DNA from: Marseilla massiliensis
GTDB lineage: Bacteria > Bacteroidota > Bacteroidia > Bacteroidales > Bacteroidaceae
Reading direction: 5' to 3'
Assembly: GCF_016899855.1 (NCBI RefSeq)
Contig: NZ_JACJJG010000023.1
Coordinates: 1-38,208 of the forward strand
DNA length: 38,208 nucleotides
Part shown: piece by piece, positions 16,695 to 25,927 of the stretch
How positions within the stretch are numbered: the stretch's first letter is position 1
Layout of the letters: each line of letters opens with the position of its first letter
Notes under the pieces: model-generated
Seen by the model: only the letters and a program-made list of their open reading frames with translations
What the model was told of the DNA's origin: nothing
The model's database searches: none
Translations under genes and position numbers: made by a program

Positions 16695-17526
16695 CACAAA
16701 TATATATCTTCCCTATCGAATGGAGATAGCGAAGATTATCGACGAGGCGCCGGGGGTCAAGACTTTCCGCCTGAAGTTCAAGGATGAGGCAGAGGGCCAG
16801 GCTTTCACGTTCAGGGCTGGGCAGTTTGCCGAGTATTCAGCTTTTGGCGAGGGTGAATGTACGTTTTGCATTGCCTCTCCGCCGACGCGAAAAGAATATA
16901 TCGAGTGTACTTTCCGCAGGGCTGGTCGCGTTACGACGGGGCTGTCGAAACTTGAAGAGGGAGACACGATGGGCTTTCGTGGGCCGTTTGGCAATTCTTT
17001 CCCGATAGAGCAGTGGACGGGCAAGAACCTATTGTTCGTTGCTGGCGGAATAGCATTGCCTCCTATGCGCTGCGTTATTGAGAACGCTCTCGACATGCGC
17101 GACAAGTTCGGAGACATTACTATTATTTACGGTGCGAAGTCTGTTAATGACCTTGTCTACAAGGATAAGCTTAAGGACTGGACAGCGCGGCCTGACGTCA
17201 ACATGATAACGACGGTTGACCCGGGCGGCGAAACGCCAGACTGGCAGGGTCGTGTAGGCTTTACACCAACGGTGCTCGAGCAGGTGGCGCCGTCTGCCGA
17301 GAATACCGTGGCAGTTGTGTGCGGCCCGCCGGTGATGATCAAGTTCTCGTTTCCCGTGCTTGAAAAGCTCGGTTTTGCCGACGGCGACATATACACAACG
17401 CTGGAGAACCGCATGAAGTGCGGCCTTGGCAAGTGTGGCCGCTGCAACGTTGGCAAGCTCTATGTGTGCAAGGACGGGCCTGTGTTCACCAAGGCGCAGC
17501 TTAACGACTTGCCTCCGGAATATTAG
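16687..17526 (+). CDS. flxA: FAD/NAD(P)-binding electron-input subunit (FlxA)
   Basis: A 279-residue ferredoxin-NAD(P) reductase-like protein, related to hydrogenase/sulfur reductase gamma subunits and to the dihydroorotate dehydrogenase electron-transfer subunit. The FAD domain (residues 10-110) contains RAGQFAEY and GPFGNSF. The nucleotide-binding domain contains FVAGGIALPPMR (117-128) and VVCGPPVM (210-217). The C-terminal Cys245, 250, 253 and 261 (CGLGKCGRC, then YVCKDGP) bind a [2Fe-2S] cluster. It would oxidise NADH and feed the complex. An ATG at 16678 would add three residues; the ATG at 16687 overlaps the flxB stop (ATGAGTAA) and is slightly preferred. A terminator follows. Confidence 0.9.
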   Translation: MSNTNIYLPYRMEIAKIIDEAPGVKTFRLKFKDEAEGQAFTFRAGQFAEYSAFGEGECTFCIASPPTRKEYIECTFRRAGRVTTGLSKLEEGDTMGFRGPFGNSFPIEQWTGKNLLFVAGGIALPPMRCVIENALDMRDKFGDITIIYGAKSVNDLVYKDKLKDWTARPDVNMITTVDPGGETPDWQGRVGFTPTVLEQVAPSAENTVAVVCGPPVMIKFSFPVLEKLGFADGDIYTTLENRMKCGLGKCGRCNVGKLYVCKDGPVFTKAQLNDLPPEY

Positions 17527-17562
17527 CGTGTGGCGTGATATTCCGTGGCTATGTATATTCTC

Positions 17563-17599
17563 CGGGCGGTGTTCGCAAGAGTGGGCGCCGCCCGTTTTT
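17563..17599 (+). terminator. Rho-independent terminator of the hdr-flx cluster
   Basis: The stem CGGGCGG (17563-17569) / CCGCCCG (17588-17594) is followed by five T residues. It lies 37 bases after the flxA stop, in front of a convergent gene. Confidence 0.75.
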
Positions 17600-17665
17600 C
17601 ATGTCATGGCATAGTAATTGGTCTGGTGGATTGCGTGTTGTGGATAGATGGAATCTGCTTGTATG

Positions 17666-18382
17666 TCATTTAAATAGCGTCTCCCATGCGTCACACAGTG
17701 CTGGCATATTCTTGAACACGAGGTTGGCGCCTTCGCTGGCGAGAGCCTTGTCGGGTAGTGGCCCCGTGTTGACGGCTATAGTGAATATTCCTGCCGCCAC
17801 GGCCGAGCGTACTCCCAGCGGAGCGTTCTCTACCACAATGCCCTCTGTGGGCTGTATTTCAACCTTCTCCAGACCGCGCAGGTAAGGTTCTGGTGATGGT
17901 TTGCCGTGTTCGACGTCGAAACTTGTCACTATCAGTTTCTTGCTCACCAGTCCGTGGAATTCTTCCTCGAGTTTGTCCAGCAGGCTTCGCTGTCCACTGC
18001 CTGTGACTATTGCAATCTTCATGCCCATAGCCTTGATCTTGTGCATGAGCTGCTCCACGCCCGGCATTTTCGTGGCTTTGGGACAATGGCGGAACATGTC
18101 CGACTTGACGTCGTACATCCTCTGCGCCTCCTCGTCGGTTATCTCGCGGCCCCACTGTTGTCTGGCCAGCAGCTTGATGGTTTCAACGCCGCGCATACCT
18201 TCGTACGTATATGCCTCTTCGGGCGCCATGTCGAGGCCAAACGTAGCCATCGACTCGTGCCAGCTGCGGGCATGGTTGGGCATGCTGTCGAAGAGCACTC
18301 CGTCCATATCGAAGAGCACTGCGCGCGGTCGGAACGTCTCGAGTCCGTGGCTCATGGCGTATTCGTTCACTTCGTTGTGCAT
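17666..18382 (-). CDS. HAD-superfamily beta-phosphoglucomutase-like phosphatase
   Basis: A second subfamily IA HAD protein, 238 residues from the chosen start. Motif I is FDMDGVLFD (Asp25, Asp27), motif II is IVTGSGQ, motif III is the Lys of HGKPSPEPY, and motif IV is VENAPLGV, where the usual ED is replaced by EN. The cap domain lies between motifs I and II. Substrate unknown; sugar phosphates are the usual substrates in this branch. Possible starts are 18421, 18382 and 18355. I prefer 18382 because a near-consensus -7 box (AATCTTTG) lies just upstream of 18421, but this is uncertain. It is the last gene in the lysS-gpsA-pgi direction, separated from pgi by an inverted repeat. Confidence 0.85.
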   Translation of the reverse strand: MHNEVNEYAMSHGLETFRPRAVLFDMDGVLFDSMPNHARSWHESMATFGLDMAPEEAYTYEGMRGVETIKLLARQQWGREITDEEAQRMYDVKSDMFRHCPKATKMPGVEQLMHKIKAMGMKIAIVTGSGQRSLLDKLEEEFHGLVSKKLIVTSFDVEHGKPSPEPYLRGLEKVEIQPTEGIVVENAPLGVRSAVAAGIFTIAVNTGPLPDKALASEGANLVFKNMPALCDAWETLFK

Positions 18383-18439
18383 AGTCTTTACGTTTTTGTT
18401 TGTTAGTGTTATGGGTGTCATAAGTAATTCACAAAGATT

Positions 18440-18510
18440 GAAGGAGTAGGTAGATTTGTCTTGCCGGCTGCGTTTGTCGCGGTTTGCAAGGCATTTCTAC
18501 TTACTCCTTC
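18440..18510. repeat. Inverted repeat between pgi and the HAD gene
   Basis: The arms 18440-18464 and 18486-18510 are inverted copies: 25 bases with four mismatches, beginning GAAGGAGTA. The loop is 21 bases. It lies 30 bases past the pgi stop and could form a long hairpin terminator. Confidence 0.75.
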
Positions 18511-18540
18511 ATTCATCGCTCCTTTACAGCTAAAAGAGCT

Positions 18541-19899
18541 TTACTTTTCTTTTTCGAGTCTTTCCTTTATCGCTTTGCTCTCAGCCTCGTAGCCTGGTTT
18601 GTCGAGCAGGGCAAACATGTTCTTCTTGTATGCCTCCACTCCAGGCTGGTTGAACGGGTTGACACCCAGTACATTGCCGCTAATGCCGCAAGCTATCTCG
18701 AAGAAATAGATAAGCTGTCCGAGGTAGTACTCGTTAAGTTCTGGCACCGAAATGCGAATGTTTGGCACTCCGCCGTCTACGTGTGCGAGGCGCGTACCCA
18801 GTTCGGCCATCTTGTTTACCTCGTCAACACGTTTGCCGGCAAGGAAGTTCAATCCGTCAAGATTCTCCTCGTCGTTGGGGAAGAGCAACTCTCTGTTAGG
18901 TTTCTCAATGCTTATCACGGTCTCGTATATCGAGCGCTCACCCTGTTGTATCCATTGTCCCATAGAGTGCAGGTCGGTCGTGAAGTCACATGAAGCAGGG
19001 AATATACCCTTGCCGTCCTTGCCCTCGCTCTCGCCATAAAGCTGCTTCCACCACTCACTCATGTAGTGCAGTTTCGGCTGGTAGTTGACCATAATTTCGA
19101 TTTTCTTGCCTGCCTGGTCGTAAAGTCCGTTGCGTACGGCTGCGTAAACGGCTGCTGGGTTCTCCTCAAATGGCACGTCCTTGCCGCATGCATGCTCCAT
19201 ATCTACGGCACCTGCAATGAGTTTGGTTATGTCGAATCCAGCGCAAGCGATAGGCAGAAGGCCTACAGGGGTAAGCACGGAGAAGCGTCCGCCCACGTTG
19301 TCGGGTATTACGAATGTCTTGTAACCCTCCTTGTCGGCAGCAGCGCGTGCCGCGCCTTTTGTCGCGTCGGTAACAGCCACGATGACTTTCTTGGCTGCTT
19401 CCTTGCCACGCTGCTCCTCGCATTGCTTCTTGAGCAGGCGGAATGTCAGCGCGGTTTCCGTTGTCGTTCCGGATTTAGATATGTTGATAACACCGAACTT
19501 CTTGCCTTTAAGGTATTCGGTAAGCTCGGCAAGATAGTCCTCGCCAATATTGTTGCCTGCGAAAAGTATCGTGGGATTACTCTTGTCGGCTACGAGCCAT
19601 GCGAACGAATTGCCCAATGCCTCGATTACGGCGCGGGCTCCAAGGTAACTTCCGCCTATTCCGGCTACTACAACGACTTCGCACTCGGCACGCAAAGTGT
19701 CGGCACAGTCTTGTATTTCACGCATGAATTCGGGGGTGACGGACGACGGCAGGTGAAGCCAACCCAGGAAATCATTGCCCGGGCAAGTGCCGTTCTCGAG
19801 TGCCTCTTGTGCTGCCTTCACTTTCGGCTCATAAGCCTTCACCGTCCCTTCGGCGAGGAATTGGACGGCCTTCGATACGTCTAATGTGATATTTTTCAT
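18541..19899 (-). CDS. pgi: Glucose-6-phosphate isomerase
   Basis: Pgi interconverts glucose 6-phosphate and fructose 6-phosphate in glycolysis. The 452-residue length is that of the shorter bacterial form. Visible landmarks are [12 protein letters not shown] (79-90), the phosphate-binding SKSGTTTET (141-149), [14 protein letters not shown] (203-216) and the catalytic-region motifs around Glu290 ([11 protein letters not shown]), His311 and Lys425 ([10 protein letters not shown]). It follows gpsA by 25 bases, so the two are probably on one transcript. Confidence 0.97.
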   Translation of the reverse strand: MKNITLDVSKAVQFLAEGTVKAYEPKVKAAQEALENGTCPGNDFLGWLHLPSSVTPEFMREIQDCADTLRAECEVVVVAGIGGSYLGARAVIEALGNSFAWLVADKSNPTILFAGNNIGEDYLAELTEYLKGKKFGVINISKSGTTTETALTFRLLKKQCEEQRGKEAAKKVIVAVTDATKGAARAAADKEGYKTFVIPDNVGGRFSVLTPVGLLPIACAGFDITKLIAGAVDMEHACGKDVPFEENPAAVYAAVRNGLYDQAGKKIEIMVNYQPKLHYMSEWWKQLYGESEGKDGKGIFPASCDFTTDLHSMGQWIQQGERSIYETVISIEKPNRELLFPNDEENLDGLNFLAGKRVDEVNKMAELGTRLAHVDGGVPNIRISVPELNEYYLGQLIYFFEIACGISGNVLGVNPFNQPGVEAYKKNMFALLDKPGYEAESKAIKERLEKEK

Positions 19900-19924
19900 T
19901 GTTTGTAAGGTGTTATGATTCTTT

Positions 19925-20920
19925 TCATCTGAAAGAATCGGTTAGTAACTTAATCTCGATTTGTGGCGAAATGCGCTCATACAGGATGTTGTACACAGCG
20001 TCAAGGATAGGCATGTTGACATGGCTGTGCCTGTTGATTTCCTTCATGCACTTCGTGCCGAAATATCCTTCCGCTATCATCTCCATCTCTATCTGCGCGC
20101 TCTTGATACTGTAGCCCTTGCCTATCATCGTTCCGAAGGTGCGGTTGCGCGAGAAGTTAGAGTATCCAGTAACGAGCAGGTCGCCGAGATACACCGAGTC
20201 GGTAATGTTCCTGTCGAGCGGATACACCGACGTGAGGAAGCGCGACATTTCCTGCACCGCATTTGCCATAAGCACAGCCATGAAGTTGTCGCCGTACTTC
20301 AGCCCGTTGCAAATGCCGGCAGCTATGGCATATACGTTCTTCAATACCGAGGCGTATTCTATTCCCACTACGTCCGAACTGATTTTTGTCTTGATATAGT
20401 CGCATGCCAGAACATCCGAGAAAGCTCGGGCCTTGTCCCTGTCGCTGCACGCTACGGTGAGGTAGGATAGGCGTTCCAACGCCACTTCCTCAGCGTGTGA
20501 CGGTCCTCCAAGGCATGCAAGGTTTTCGTAAGGGATGTCGTAAACCTGGTGGAAATACTCCGAGCAGATAAGGTTGTCGTCAGGTACTATGCCTTTTATG
20601 GCCGTTACCACGAACTTGTCTTTTATGCGCGTCTTCAGCTTTTTCAAGTGGTTCTTGATATATGCTGACGGGGTTACGAATATAAGCGTATCATACGCCT
20701 GCACTATTTTGTTGATGTCGCTGGCGAAGGTGATTTCCTCCATGTTGAAGCGCACACTCGTAAGATATGCCGGGTTGTGCCCCAGCCGCTTGAAGTCTTC
20801 AATGCGGTCGTCGCGGCGCATGTACCATCCGATATGATGGGTATGCGCCACTACTATTTTGGCAATGGCCGTAGCCCAGCTGCCGCCGCCTATTATGGCT
20901 ATTCTTCCGCAATCGAACAT
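19925..20920 (-). CDS. gpsA: Glycerol-3-phosphate dehydrogenase [NAD(P)+]
   Basis: GpsA reduces dihydroxyacetone phosphate to sn-glycerol 3-phosphate, the starting point for phospholipids. The 331-residue protein has the dinucleotide motif [13 protein letters not shown] (9-21), the KGI stretch, [10 protein letters not shown], the catalytic Lys region [13 protein letters not shown], and the signature [18 protein letters not shown] with conserved Arg and Asn. It lies between lysS and pgi on the minus strand. Confidence 0.96.
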   Translation of the reverse strand: MFDCGRIAIIGGGSWATAIAKIVVAHTHHIGWYMRRDDRIEDFKRLGHNPAYLTSVRFNMEEITFASDINKIVQAYDTLIFVTPSAYIKNHLKKLKTRIKDKFVVTAIKGIVPDDNLICSEYFHQVYDIPYENLACLGGPSHAEEVALERLSYLTVACSDRDKARAFSDVLACDYIKTKISSDVVGIEYASVLKNVYAIAAGICNGLKYGDNFMAVLMANAVQEMSRFLTSVYPLDRNITDSVYLGDLLVTGYSNFSRNRTFGTMIGKGYSIKSAQIEMEMIAEGYFGTKCMKEINRHSHVNMPILDAVYNILYERISPQIEIKLLTDSFR

Positions 20921-20944
20921 TTCTTTAAATCATAATTCACGACT

Positions 20945-21057
20945 CATAATTCATAACCGGCTCTCCATAAGGTGAGCTGATTTTCCATTCCCGTCCATAA
21001 TCGGGCGCGGGACAATTGTAGCCCGTCCCGGTTGTGGATTGTGCATTATGAATTATG
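20945..21057. repeat. Inverted repeat spanning the lysS end and the gpsA upstream region
   Basis: The arms CATAATTCATAA (20945-20956) and TTATGAATTATG (21046-21057) are exact inverted copies. The second arm contains the lysS stop codon and encodes its last residues (HNS). Between them lies a GC-rich hairpin, CGGGAC/GTCCCG (21008-21013 with 21025-21030), which could terminate lysS transcription in part. Confidence 0.7.
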
Positions 21058-22782
21058 CATTGACTTTTCTATCCATTCGGCAAACACTTCAACTTTCGGG
21101 TTGTCGTAGCCTAATTTATATTTTTTGTTCACTCCGCATACGTCCATTTGTAGCTTTTGCGGGTTAACGTCCTTTATGTCTGACACGAGGTAATAACCAC
21201 ATTTGTTCAGTACGGGTACCCATTCTTCTGGCACTCCGATTGCCGCCCATTCTTGTACACTGCTCTTAGGAGCCTTTTTCTCGGGACGCATTTGCGGGAA
21301 GAAGAGCACTTCCTGTATATATGTCTTGCCAGTCATGAGCATTACAAGGCGGTCAATACCTATGCCAATGCCGCTTGTCGGCGGCATGCCGTACTGCAAT
21401 GCGCGCAGGAAGTCCTGGTCTATTATCATCGCCTCGTCGTCGCCCTTGTCCGCCAGTCGCATTTGCTCCTTGAAGCGTTCTTCCTGGTCGATAGGGTCGT
21501 TAAGCTCTGAATATGCGTTGGCAAGCTCCTTGCCGTTGACCATAAGCTCGAATCTCTCGGTCAGTCCAGGTTTTGAGCGGTGCATTTTTGTCAGCGGTGA
21601 CATCTCCACGGGATAGTCAGTGATGAACGTCGGCTGTATGAATGTGCCCTCACAGAACTCTCCGAATATCTCGTCTATGAGCTTACCTTTGCCCATAGTG
21701 TCGTCTATCTCCATATTGAGCTTCTTGCATACCTCACGAATTTGTGCTTCGTCCATACCGTTGAGGTCGTAGCCCGTCTTCTCCTTTATCGCGTCCAATA
21801 TCGGCAGACGGCGGTAAGGGGCCTTGAAACTTACGATGTTGCCGTCAATCTCGCGTTCGGGCTTGCCGTTTACGGCGATGCACACGGTCTCGAGCAGTTT
21901 CTCCGTGAACGACATCATCCAGTTATAGTCTTTGTATTGAACGTACAGTTCCATGCAGGTAAACTCCGGGTTATGGTTGCGGTCCATGCCTTCGTTACGG
22001 AAGTTCTTGCCGATTTCATACACACCTTCGAATCCGCCCACGATAAGACGCTTGAGGTAAAGCTCAGTGGCTATGCGCATATACATGTCGGTGTCAAGGG
22101 CATTGAAGTGCGTAATGAACGGCCTTGCGCTTGCGCCGCCGGCTATAGTCTGCAGGGTAGGGGTTTCCACCTCGGTATATCCGGCGTCGTCGAGAACGCG
22201 GCGTATAGTCCTTATTACCGTGGCACGTTGCATGAAAGTGTCCTTTACGCCGTCGTTCACCACCAAGTCGACGTACCTCTGTCGGTAACGCAGTTCGGGA
22301 TCGTCAAACTTGTCGTACGCTACTCCGTCCTTGTACTTGACTATCGGCAGCGGCTTGAGGCTCTTCGACAGCAGCGTGAGGCTCTGTGCGTGCACGCTTA
22401 TCTCGCCTGTCTGTGTACGGAACACAAAGCCCTTTACACCGATGAAGTCACCGATGTCGAGCAACTTCTTGAATACCTTATTATATAAGTCCTTGTTCTC
22501 ATCCGGACAGATGTCGTCACGGGTGATATATACCTGTATTCTACCTTTAGAGTCTTGCAGTTCGGCAAAAGCCGCCTTACCCATAATCCGTCGGCTCATC
22601 ATGCGTCCGGCGATGCACACCTCGCGGCGTGGCTCGTCGTCGGTGAATTCCGCCTTGATGTCGGTAGAGAAAGCGTTAGTGGGATACTCTGCGGCAGGAT
22701 ACGGGTCAATGCCCATATCGCGCAATTCCTGAAGACTTTGGCGTCTGCCAATTTCCTGTTCACTTAGTTCTAAAACGTTCAT
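21046..22782 (-). CDS. lysS: Lysyl-tRNA synthetase, class II, with C-terminal extension
   Basis: LysRS charges tRNA-Lys. From the ATG at 22780-22782 the protein has 578 residues. It contains an N-terminal OB-fold anticodon-binding domain (ICIAGRMMSRRIMGK region), motif 2 (FRNEGMDRNHNPEFT) and motif 3 (GIGIGIDRLVM). After the usual end (FFPQMRPEK) there is an extension of about 76 residues (503-578) with helix-hairpin-like spacing, as in other Bacteroidetes LysRS. A longer frame to 23028 is rejected because the promoter box and leader hairpins lie inside it and MNVLELSEQEI is a natural family start. The last residues come from an inverted-repeat arm. Confidence 0.96.
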   Translation of the reverse strand: MNVLELSEQEIGRRQSLQELRDMGIDPYPAAEYPTNAFSTDIKAEFTDDEPRREVCIAGRMMSRRIMGKAAFAELQDSKGRIQVYITRDDICPDENKDLYNKVFKKLLDIGDFIGVKGFVFRTQTGEISVHAQSLTLLSKSLKPLPIVKYKDGVAYDKFDDPELRYRQRYVDLVVNDGVKDTFMQRATVIRTIRRVLDDAGYTEVETPTLQTIAGGASARPFITHFNALDTDMYMRIATELYLKRLIVGGFEGVYEIGKNFRNEGMDRNHNPEFTCMELYVQYKDYNWMMSFTEKLLETVCIAVNGKPEREIDGNIVSFKAPYRRLPILDAIKEKTGYDLNGMDEAQIREVCKKLNMEIDDTMGKGKLIDEIFGEFCEGTFIQPTFITDYPVEMSPLTKMHRSKPGLTERFELMVNGKELANAYSELNDPIDQEERFKEQMRLADKGDDEAMIIDQDFLRALQYGMPPTSGIGIGIDRLVMLMTGKTYIQEVLFFPQMRPEKKAPKSSVQEWAAIGVPEEWVPVLNKCGYYLVSDIKDVNPQKLQMDVCGVNKKYKLGYDNPKVEVFAEWIEKSMHNS

Positions 22783-22835
22783 ACTTAGACAATATTCTAT
22801 TTTCGCGCAAAAACGCTGCGCAGCAATAACTTCTG

Positions 22836-22867
22836 TGCCGAAAGCGGCAGGTGTGCCGTGTGCGGCA
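22836..22867 (-). promoter_or_regulatory. Tandem mini-hairpins in the lysS leader
   Basis: Two adjacent hairpins share the same 5-bp stem TGCCG/CGGCA with 4-base loops (22836-22849 and 22854-22867), within the transcribed leader of lysS between the -7 box and the ATG. They may shape the leader; no known riboswitch was recognised. Confidence 0.4.
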
Positions 22868-22890
22868 TTCCCAGCGCAGCTTAGTCCCTG

Positions 22891-22898
22891 CAAAAATA
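22891..22898 (-). promoter_or_regulatory. Promoter -7 box of lysS
   Basis: Read on the minus strand this is TATTTTTG followed by C, matching TAnnTTTG. The leader to the lysS ATG would be about 100 bases. Confidence 0.6.
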
Positions 22899-23592
22899 CA
22901 AATAATCGTCGAGATAAACGAATGTTCGATAAATATTTATGTATTTTTGGCGGGTAGAGTAAACCGTGCTGCAAAATAATGTTATATGTAGTGAAACGGA
23001 TTCTGGCAAATGCCATGCTGACATCCATCAGGGCAATTAAGATAGCATAATGTCATTTCGAAAATGCACGGCAAAAAGTAAGAAACAGGATCATTTGTGC
23101 GCCTTCAACCGCTATTGTGCGTCCGAAAAAGCTCCGAACGGGTATAGCATGATGGGATTCAAGCCTGTAAAACATGGCCAATCATGGCGTGGAAGGACAT
23201 GTTTTGCCTTGCCGTCGAAGGCTTTTAGCAGTGCTAAAGGCCGTCAACAACATTGCTAACGACGGCTTTTCAGCCCAATGTGTTTGGCCGTATAATGCAC
23301 ACTTATGTACCCTTGTGACGTAAGTCGCATGTACTCAGATGGTTCATTTTGCACACGTTTTTATGCGATATTTGCCGCCGCTTACGTGAAAATGTAAAAT
23401 ACGGCAATTATGACGCGTTGACGCAAATCAGAATGTAGCTGTATTGTGCCTTTCTGTATACAGAATGTCATCAGCAGGCAAGCATGTGTCTGTCCGCTAA
23501 ACGTGTACAATATAGCGTGTGTGAAGGTCGGGATTGCTGTACTCCTTGCGTGTCGTGTGAAAGTAGAAGACGAGTTATTTTAACTTTTAAAT
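22899..23592. other. Gene-free stretch between lysS and aspS
   Basis: About 700 bases without an accepted gene. A frame at 23050-23259 gives a 69-residue Lys/Ser-rich translation with no family features; it runs into the hairpin AAAGGCCGTC (23236-23245) / GACGGCTTTT (23261-23270) and is probably not a gene. The rest (23280-23590) has no hairpin, tRNA or repeat that I could recognise. Confidence 0.55.
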
Positions 23593-23623
23593 TTTGCTTG
23601 TTAACGTAAATTTTGTAATTTTG
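23593..23623 (+). promoter_or_regulatory. Bacteroidetes promoter of aspS (consensus -33 and -7)
   Basis: TTTG (23593-23596), 19 bases, then TAATTTTG (23616-23623) matches both boxes and their usual spacing. The aspS ATG follows 30 bases later. This is the clearest promoter in the window. Confidence 0.85.
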
Positions 23624-23653
23624 CATTTCAAAATAAGTAATTGAGTTTTTCTT

Positions 23654-25420
23654 ATGTATAGAACAAATACGTGTGGAGAGCTGCGCCTTAGCGACGCTGG
23701 CAAGCAGGTTACACTTGCCGGATGGGTGCAGCGTAGCCGCAAGATGGGCGGTATGACTTTTGTCGACCTTCGTGACCGTTACGGCATAACCCAGTTGGTA
23801 TTCAACGAGAATGACGACGCCGAGCTGTGCGCGGCAGCTAACAAGTTGGGGCGTGAGTATTGCATACAGGTGGAAGGAACCGTAAGCGAGCGCCAGAGCA
23901 AGAACGCCAACCTGCCTACCGGCGACATAGAGATAATCGTCGGCAAGCTTAACGTGCTGAGTGAGAGTATAACCCCTCCGTTTACAATAGAGGATAATAC
24001 CGACGGCGGTGACGACATAAGGATGAAATACCGCTATCTCGACTTGCGCCGTCCTTGCGTGAGGAAGAATCTTGAGCTGCGTCACCGTATGACAATTCTG
24101 ATACGTAACTTCCTCGACTCGAAAGACTTTATCGAGGTGGAGACACCTATATTAATAGGTAGTACGCCTGAGGGCGCACGTGATTTTGTCGTGCCTTCAC
24201 GTATGAATCCAGGGCAGTTTTATGCTCTTCCGCAAAGTCCTCAAACGCTGAAACAATTGCTGATGGTCAGTGGTTTTGACCGCTATTTCCAGATAGCCAA
24301 GTGCTTCCGTGACGAGGATTTGCGTGCCGACCGCCAGCCTGAGTTTACCCAAATAGACTGTGAGATGTCATTTGTCGACCAGGACGATGTAATCAACCTG
24401 TTCGAGGATATGGCCCGCCATTTGTTCAAGGAAGTTCGCGGCGTAGAGCTTCCGGCTAAGCTCCAGCAGATGACGTGGGCTGAGGCAATGCGCCGTTTCG
24501 GTAGCGACAAGCCCGACTTGAGGTTCGGTATGGAGTTTATCGAGCTGATGGACGTGTTAAAAGGTACGGGAGAGTTCGGCGTGTTCAACGAGGCCGAATA
24601 TATAGGCGGAATATGTGTACCTGGTTGTGCCAACTATACAAGGAAACAGCTTGACCATCTGACAGACTTCGTAAAGCGTCCGCAGGTGGGAGCCAAGGGG
24701 CTGGTTTGGGTAAAGTTCAATGAAGACGGAACCATAAAGAGTAGCATAGATAAGTTCTACAGTCCCGAGGTTATGCAGCGGCTTAAGGAAAAGACCGGTG
24801 CCGGTAATGGCGACTTGCTGTTGATTATGAGTGGTGCCAGCGCAAACAAGACACGAGTGCAGCTGTGCACACTGCGCCTTGAGATGGGCGACAGGCTCGG
24901 ATTGCGTGACAAGGACAAGTTTGAGTGTCTGTGGATCATAGACTTCCCGCTGTTTGAGTGGAGCGATGAGGAACAGCGACTGATGTCCACTCACCACCCG
25001 TTCACAATGCCTAACCCTGATGACATACCGTTGCTTGAGGAACATCCCGAAAGGGTACGTGCAAAGGCATACGATTTTGTATGTAATGGTATCGAGGTTG
25101 GCGGCGGAAGCCTGCGTATACATGACGGTAAGTTGCAGGAAAAGATGTTCAACATCCTTGGCTTTACGCCAGAGCGTGCAATGGCCCAGTTCGGATTCCT
25201 TATCAACGCGTTCAAGTATGGAGCGCCTCCTCACGCAGGACTTGCGTTCGGCCTTGACCGCTTTGTGTCGATAATGGCGGGGCTTGACAGTATCCGTGAC
25301 TGCATCGCATTCCCGAAAAATAACAGCGGGCGTGACGTAATGCTTGATGCACCGTCGTTCCTTGACCAGAAACAACTTGATGAATTACAGATAAAGCTTG
25401 ACTTAAATCAAGAAAAATAG
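23654..25420 (+). CDS. aspS: Aspartyl-tRNA synthetase
   Basis: AspRS charges tRNA-Asp. The 588-residue length and the insert between motifs 2 and 3 (the GAD domain) are those of the bacterial type. Landmarks are the N-terminal OB-fold ([14 protein letters not shown]), the motif 2 region [16 protein letters not shown] (about 218-233) and motif 3 [13 protein letters not shown] (about 529-541). Whether it also charges tRNA-Asn cannot be decided by eye. It is divergent from lysS, with its own consensus promoter. Confidence 0.97.
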   Translation: MYRTNTCGELRLSDAGKQVTLAGWVQRSRKMGGMTFVDLRDRYGITQLVFNENDDAELCAAANKLGREYCIQVEGTVSERQSKNANLPTGDIEIIVGKLNVLSESITPPFTIEDNTDGGDDIRMKYRYLDLRRPCVRKNLELRHRMTILIRNFLDSKDFIEVETPILIGSTPEGARDFVVPSRMNPGQFYALPQSPQTLKQLLMVSGFDRYFQIAKCFRDEDLRADRQPEFTQIDCEMSFVDQDDVINLFEDMARHLFKEVRGVELPAKLQQMTWAEAMRRFGSDKPDLRFGMEFIELMDVLKGTGEFGVFNEAEYIGGICVPGCANYTRKQLDHLTDFVKRPQVGAKGLVWVKFNEDGTIKSSIDKFYSPEVMQRLKEKTGAGNGDLLLIMSGASANKTRVQLCTLRLEMGDRLGLRDKDKFECLWIIDFPLFEWSDEEQRLMSTHHPFTMPNPDDIPLLEEHPERVRAKAYDFVCNGIEVGGGSLRIHDGKLQEKMFNILGFTPERAMAQFGFLINAFKYGAPPHAGLAFGLDRFVSIMAGLDSIRDCIAFPKNNSGRDVMLDAPSFLDQKQLDELQIKLDLNQEK

Positions 25421-25492
25421 TTTTTGTCAAGAAAAAGGCATATTTCCCGTACATTAATCAGGAAAAAGTGTCTCCAATTAGAAGAAAAACAT

Positions 25493-25500
25493 TATATTTG
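25493..25500 (+). promoter_or_regulatory. Promoter -7 box for the winged-helix gene
   Basis: TATATTTG followed by C matches TAnnTTTG, 66 bases before the ATG at 25566. No -33 element is clear. Confidence 0.55.
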
Positions 25501-25565
25501 CAGCGAAAATGACACAAAAATGTTGTTTTAAAGTGTAATCTTTAATGTGATTTTTTACTTGGATT

Positions 25566-25862
25566 ATGACAGAAAAGAAAGAGACCGTAAGGAAAACCGC
25601 AACCGCCAAGGCTGCGACTGAAAAGAAGGCAGCACCAAGGAGAAGTACTGCAAAGAAAGTAGTTTTTGAAATCAATGCAGAAACTGTAGGTTTTAAGGCA
25701 GGTGACGTTTACCAGGCTCTGGCCACAGCTGAAAAGGCTCTTAGCGTTGACGAAATCGCCAAGGCTGCAAAAATTGAAAAAGAAGAGGCTCTGCTCGGTA
25801 TGGGCTGGCTCTTCAAGGAGGGAAAGATTAAGGCCGAAGACAACAAGATAACATTGGCCTAA
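25566..25862 (+). CDS. Winged helix-turn-helix protein (DUF2582-like) with basic tail
   Basis: A 98-residue protein. Residues 1-31 are rich in Lys, Ala, Thr and Arg (low complexity, probably disordered and nucleic-acid binding). Residues 32-98 match the small winged-helix family DUF2582: ETVGFKAGDVYQAL, LSVDEIAKAAKI and ALLGMGWLFKEGKI, ending in a beta strand with DNKITL. The function of this family is not known; a DNA-binding role is inferred from the fold and tail. It has its own promoter box and a following terminator, so it is probably expressed alone. Confidence 0.85.
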   Translation: MTEKKETVRKTATAKAATEKKAAPRRSTAKKVVFEINAETVGFKAGDVYQALATAEKALSVDEIAKAAKIEKEEALLGMGWLFKEGKIKAEDNKITLA

Positions 25863-25881
25863 TCTGTTGAACCGATATTGG

Positions 25882-25919
25882 GAAGGGCCGGCGGAATATA
25901 ATACCGGTCCTTCTTTATT
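25882..25919 (+). terminator. Rho-independent terminator of the winged-helix gene
   Basis: The stem GAAGGGCCGG (25882-25891) / CCGGTCCTTC (25904-25913) has one G-T pair and a 12-base loop, followed by a T-rich tail. Confidence 0.8.
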
Positions 25920-25927
25920 CTAATTCT

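Noticed and set aside
22783..23028. Upstream extension of lysS by 82 residues
   Set aside because: The region holds the -7 box and leader hairpins, and the natural LysRS start is at 22782.
23050..23259. 69-residue frame upstream of aspS
   Set aside because: Low-information Lys/Ser-rich translation that ends in the AAAGGCCGTC hairpin; no start signal and no family.
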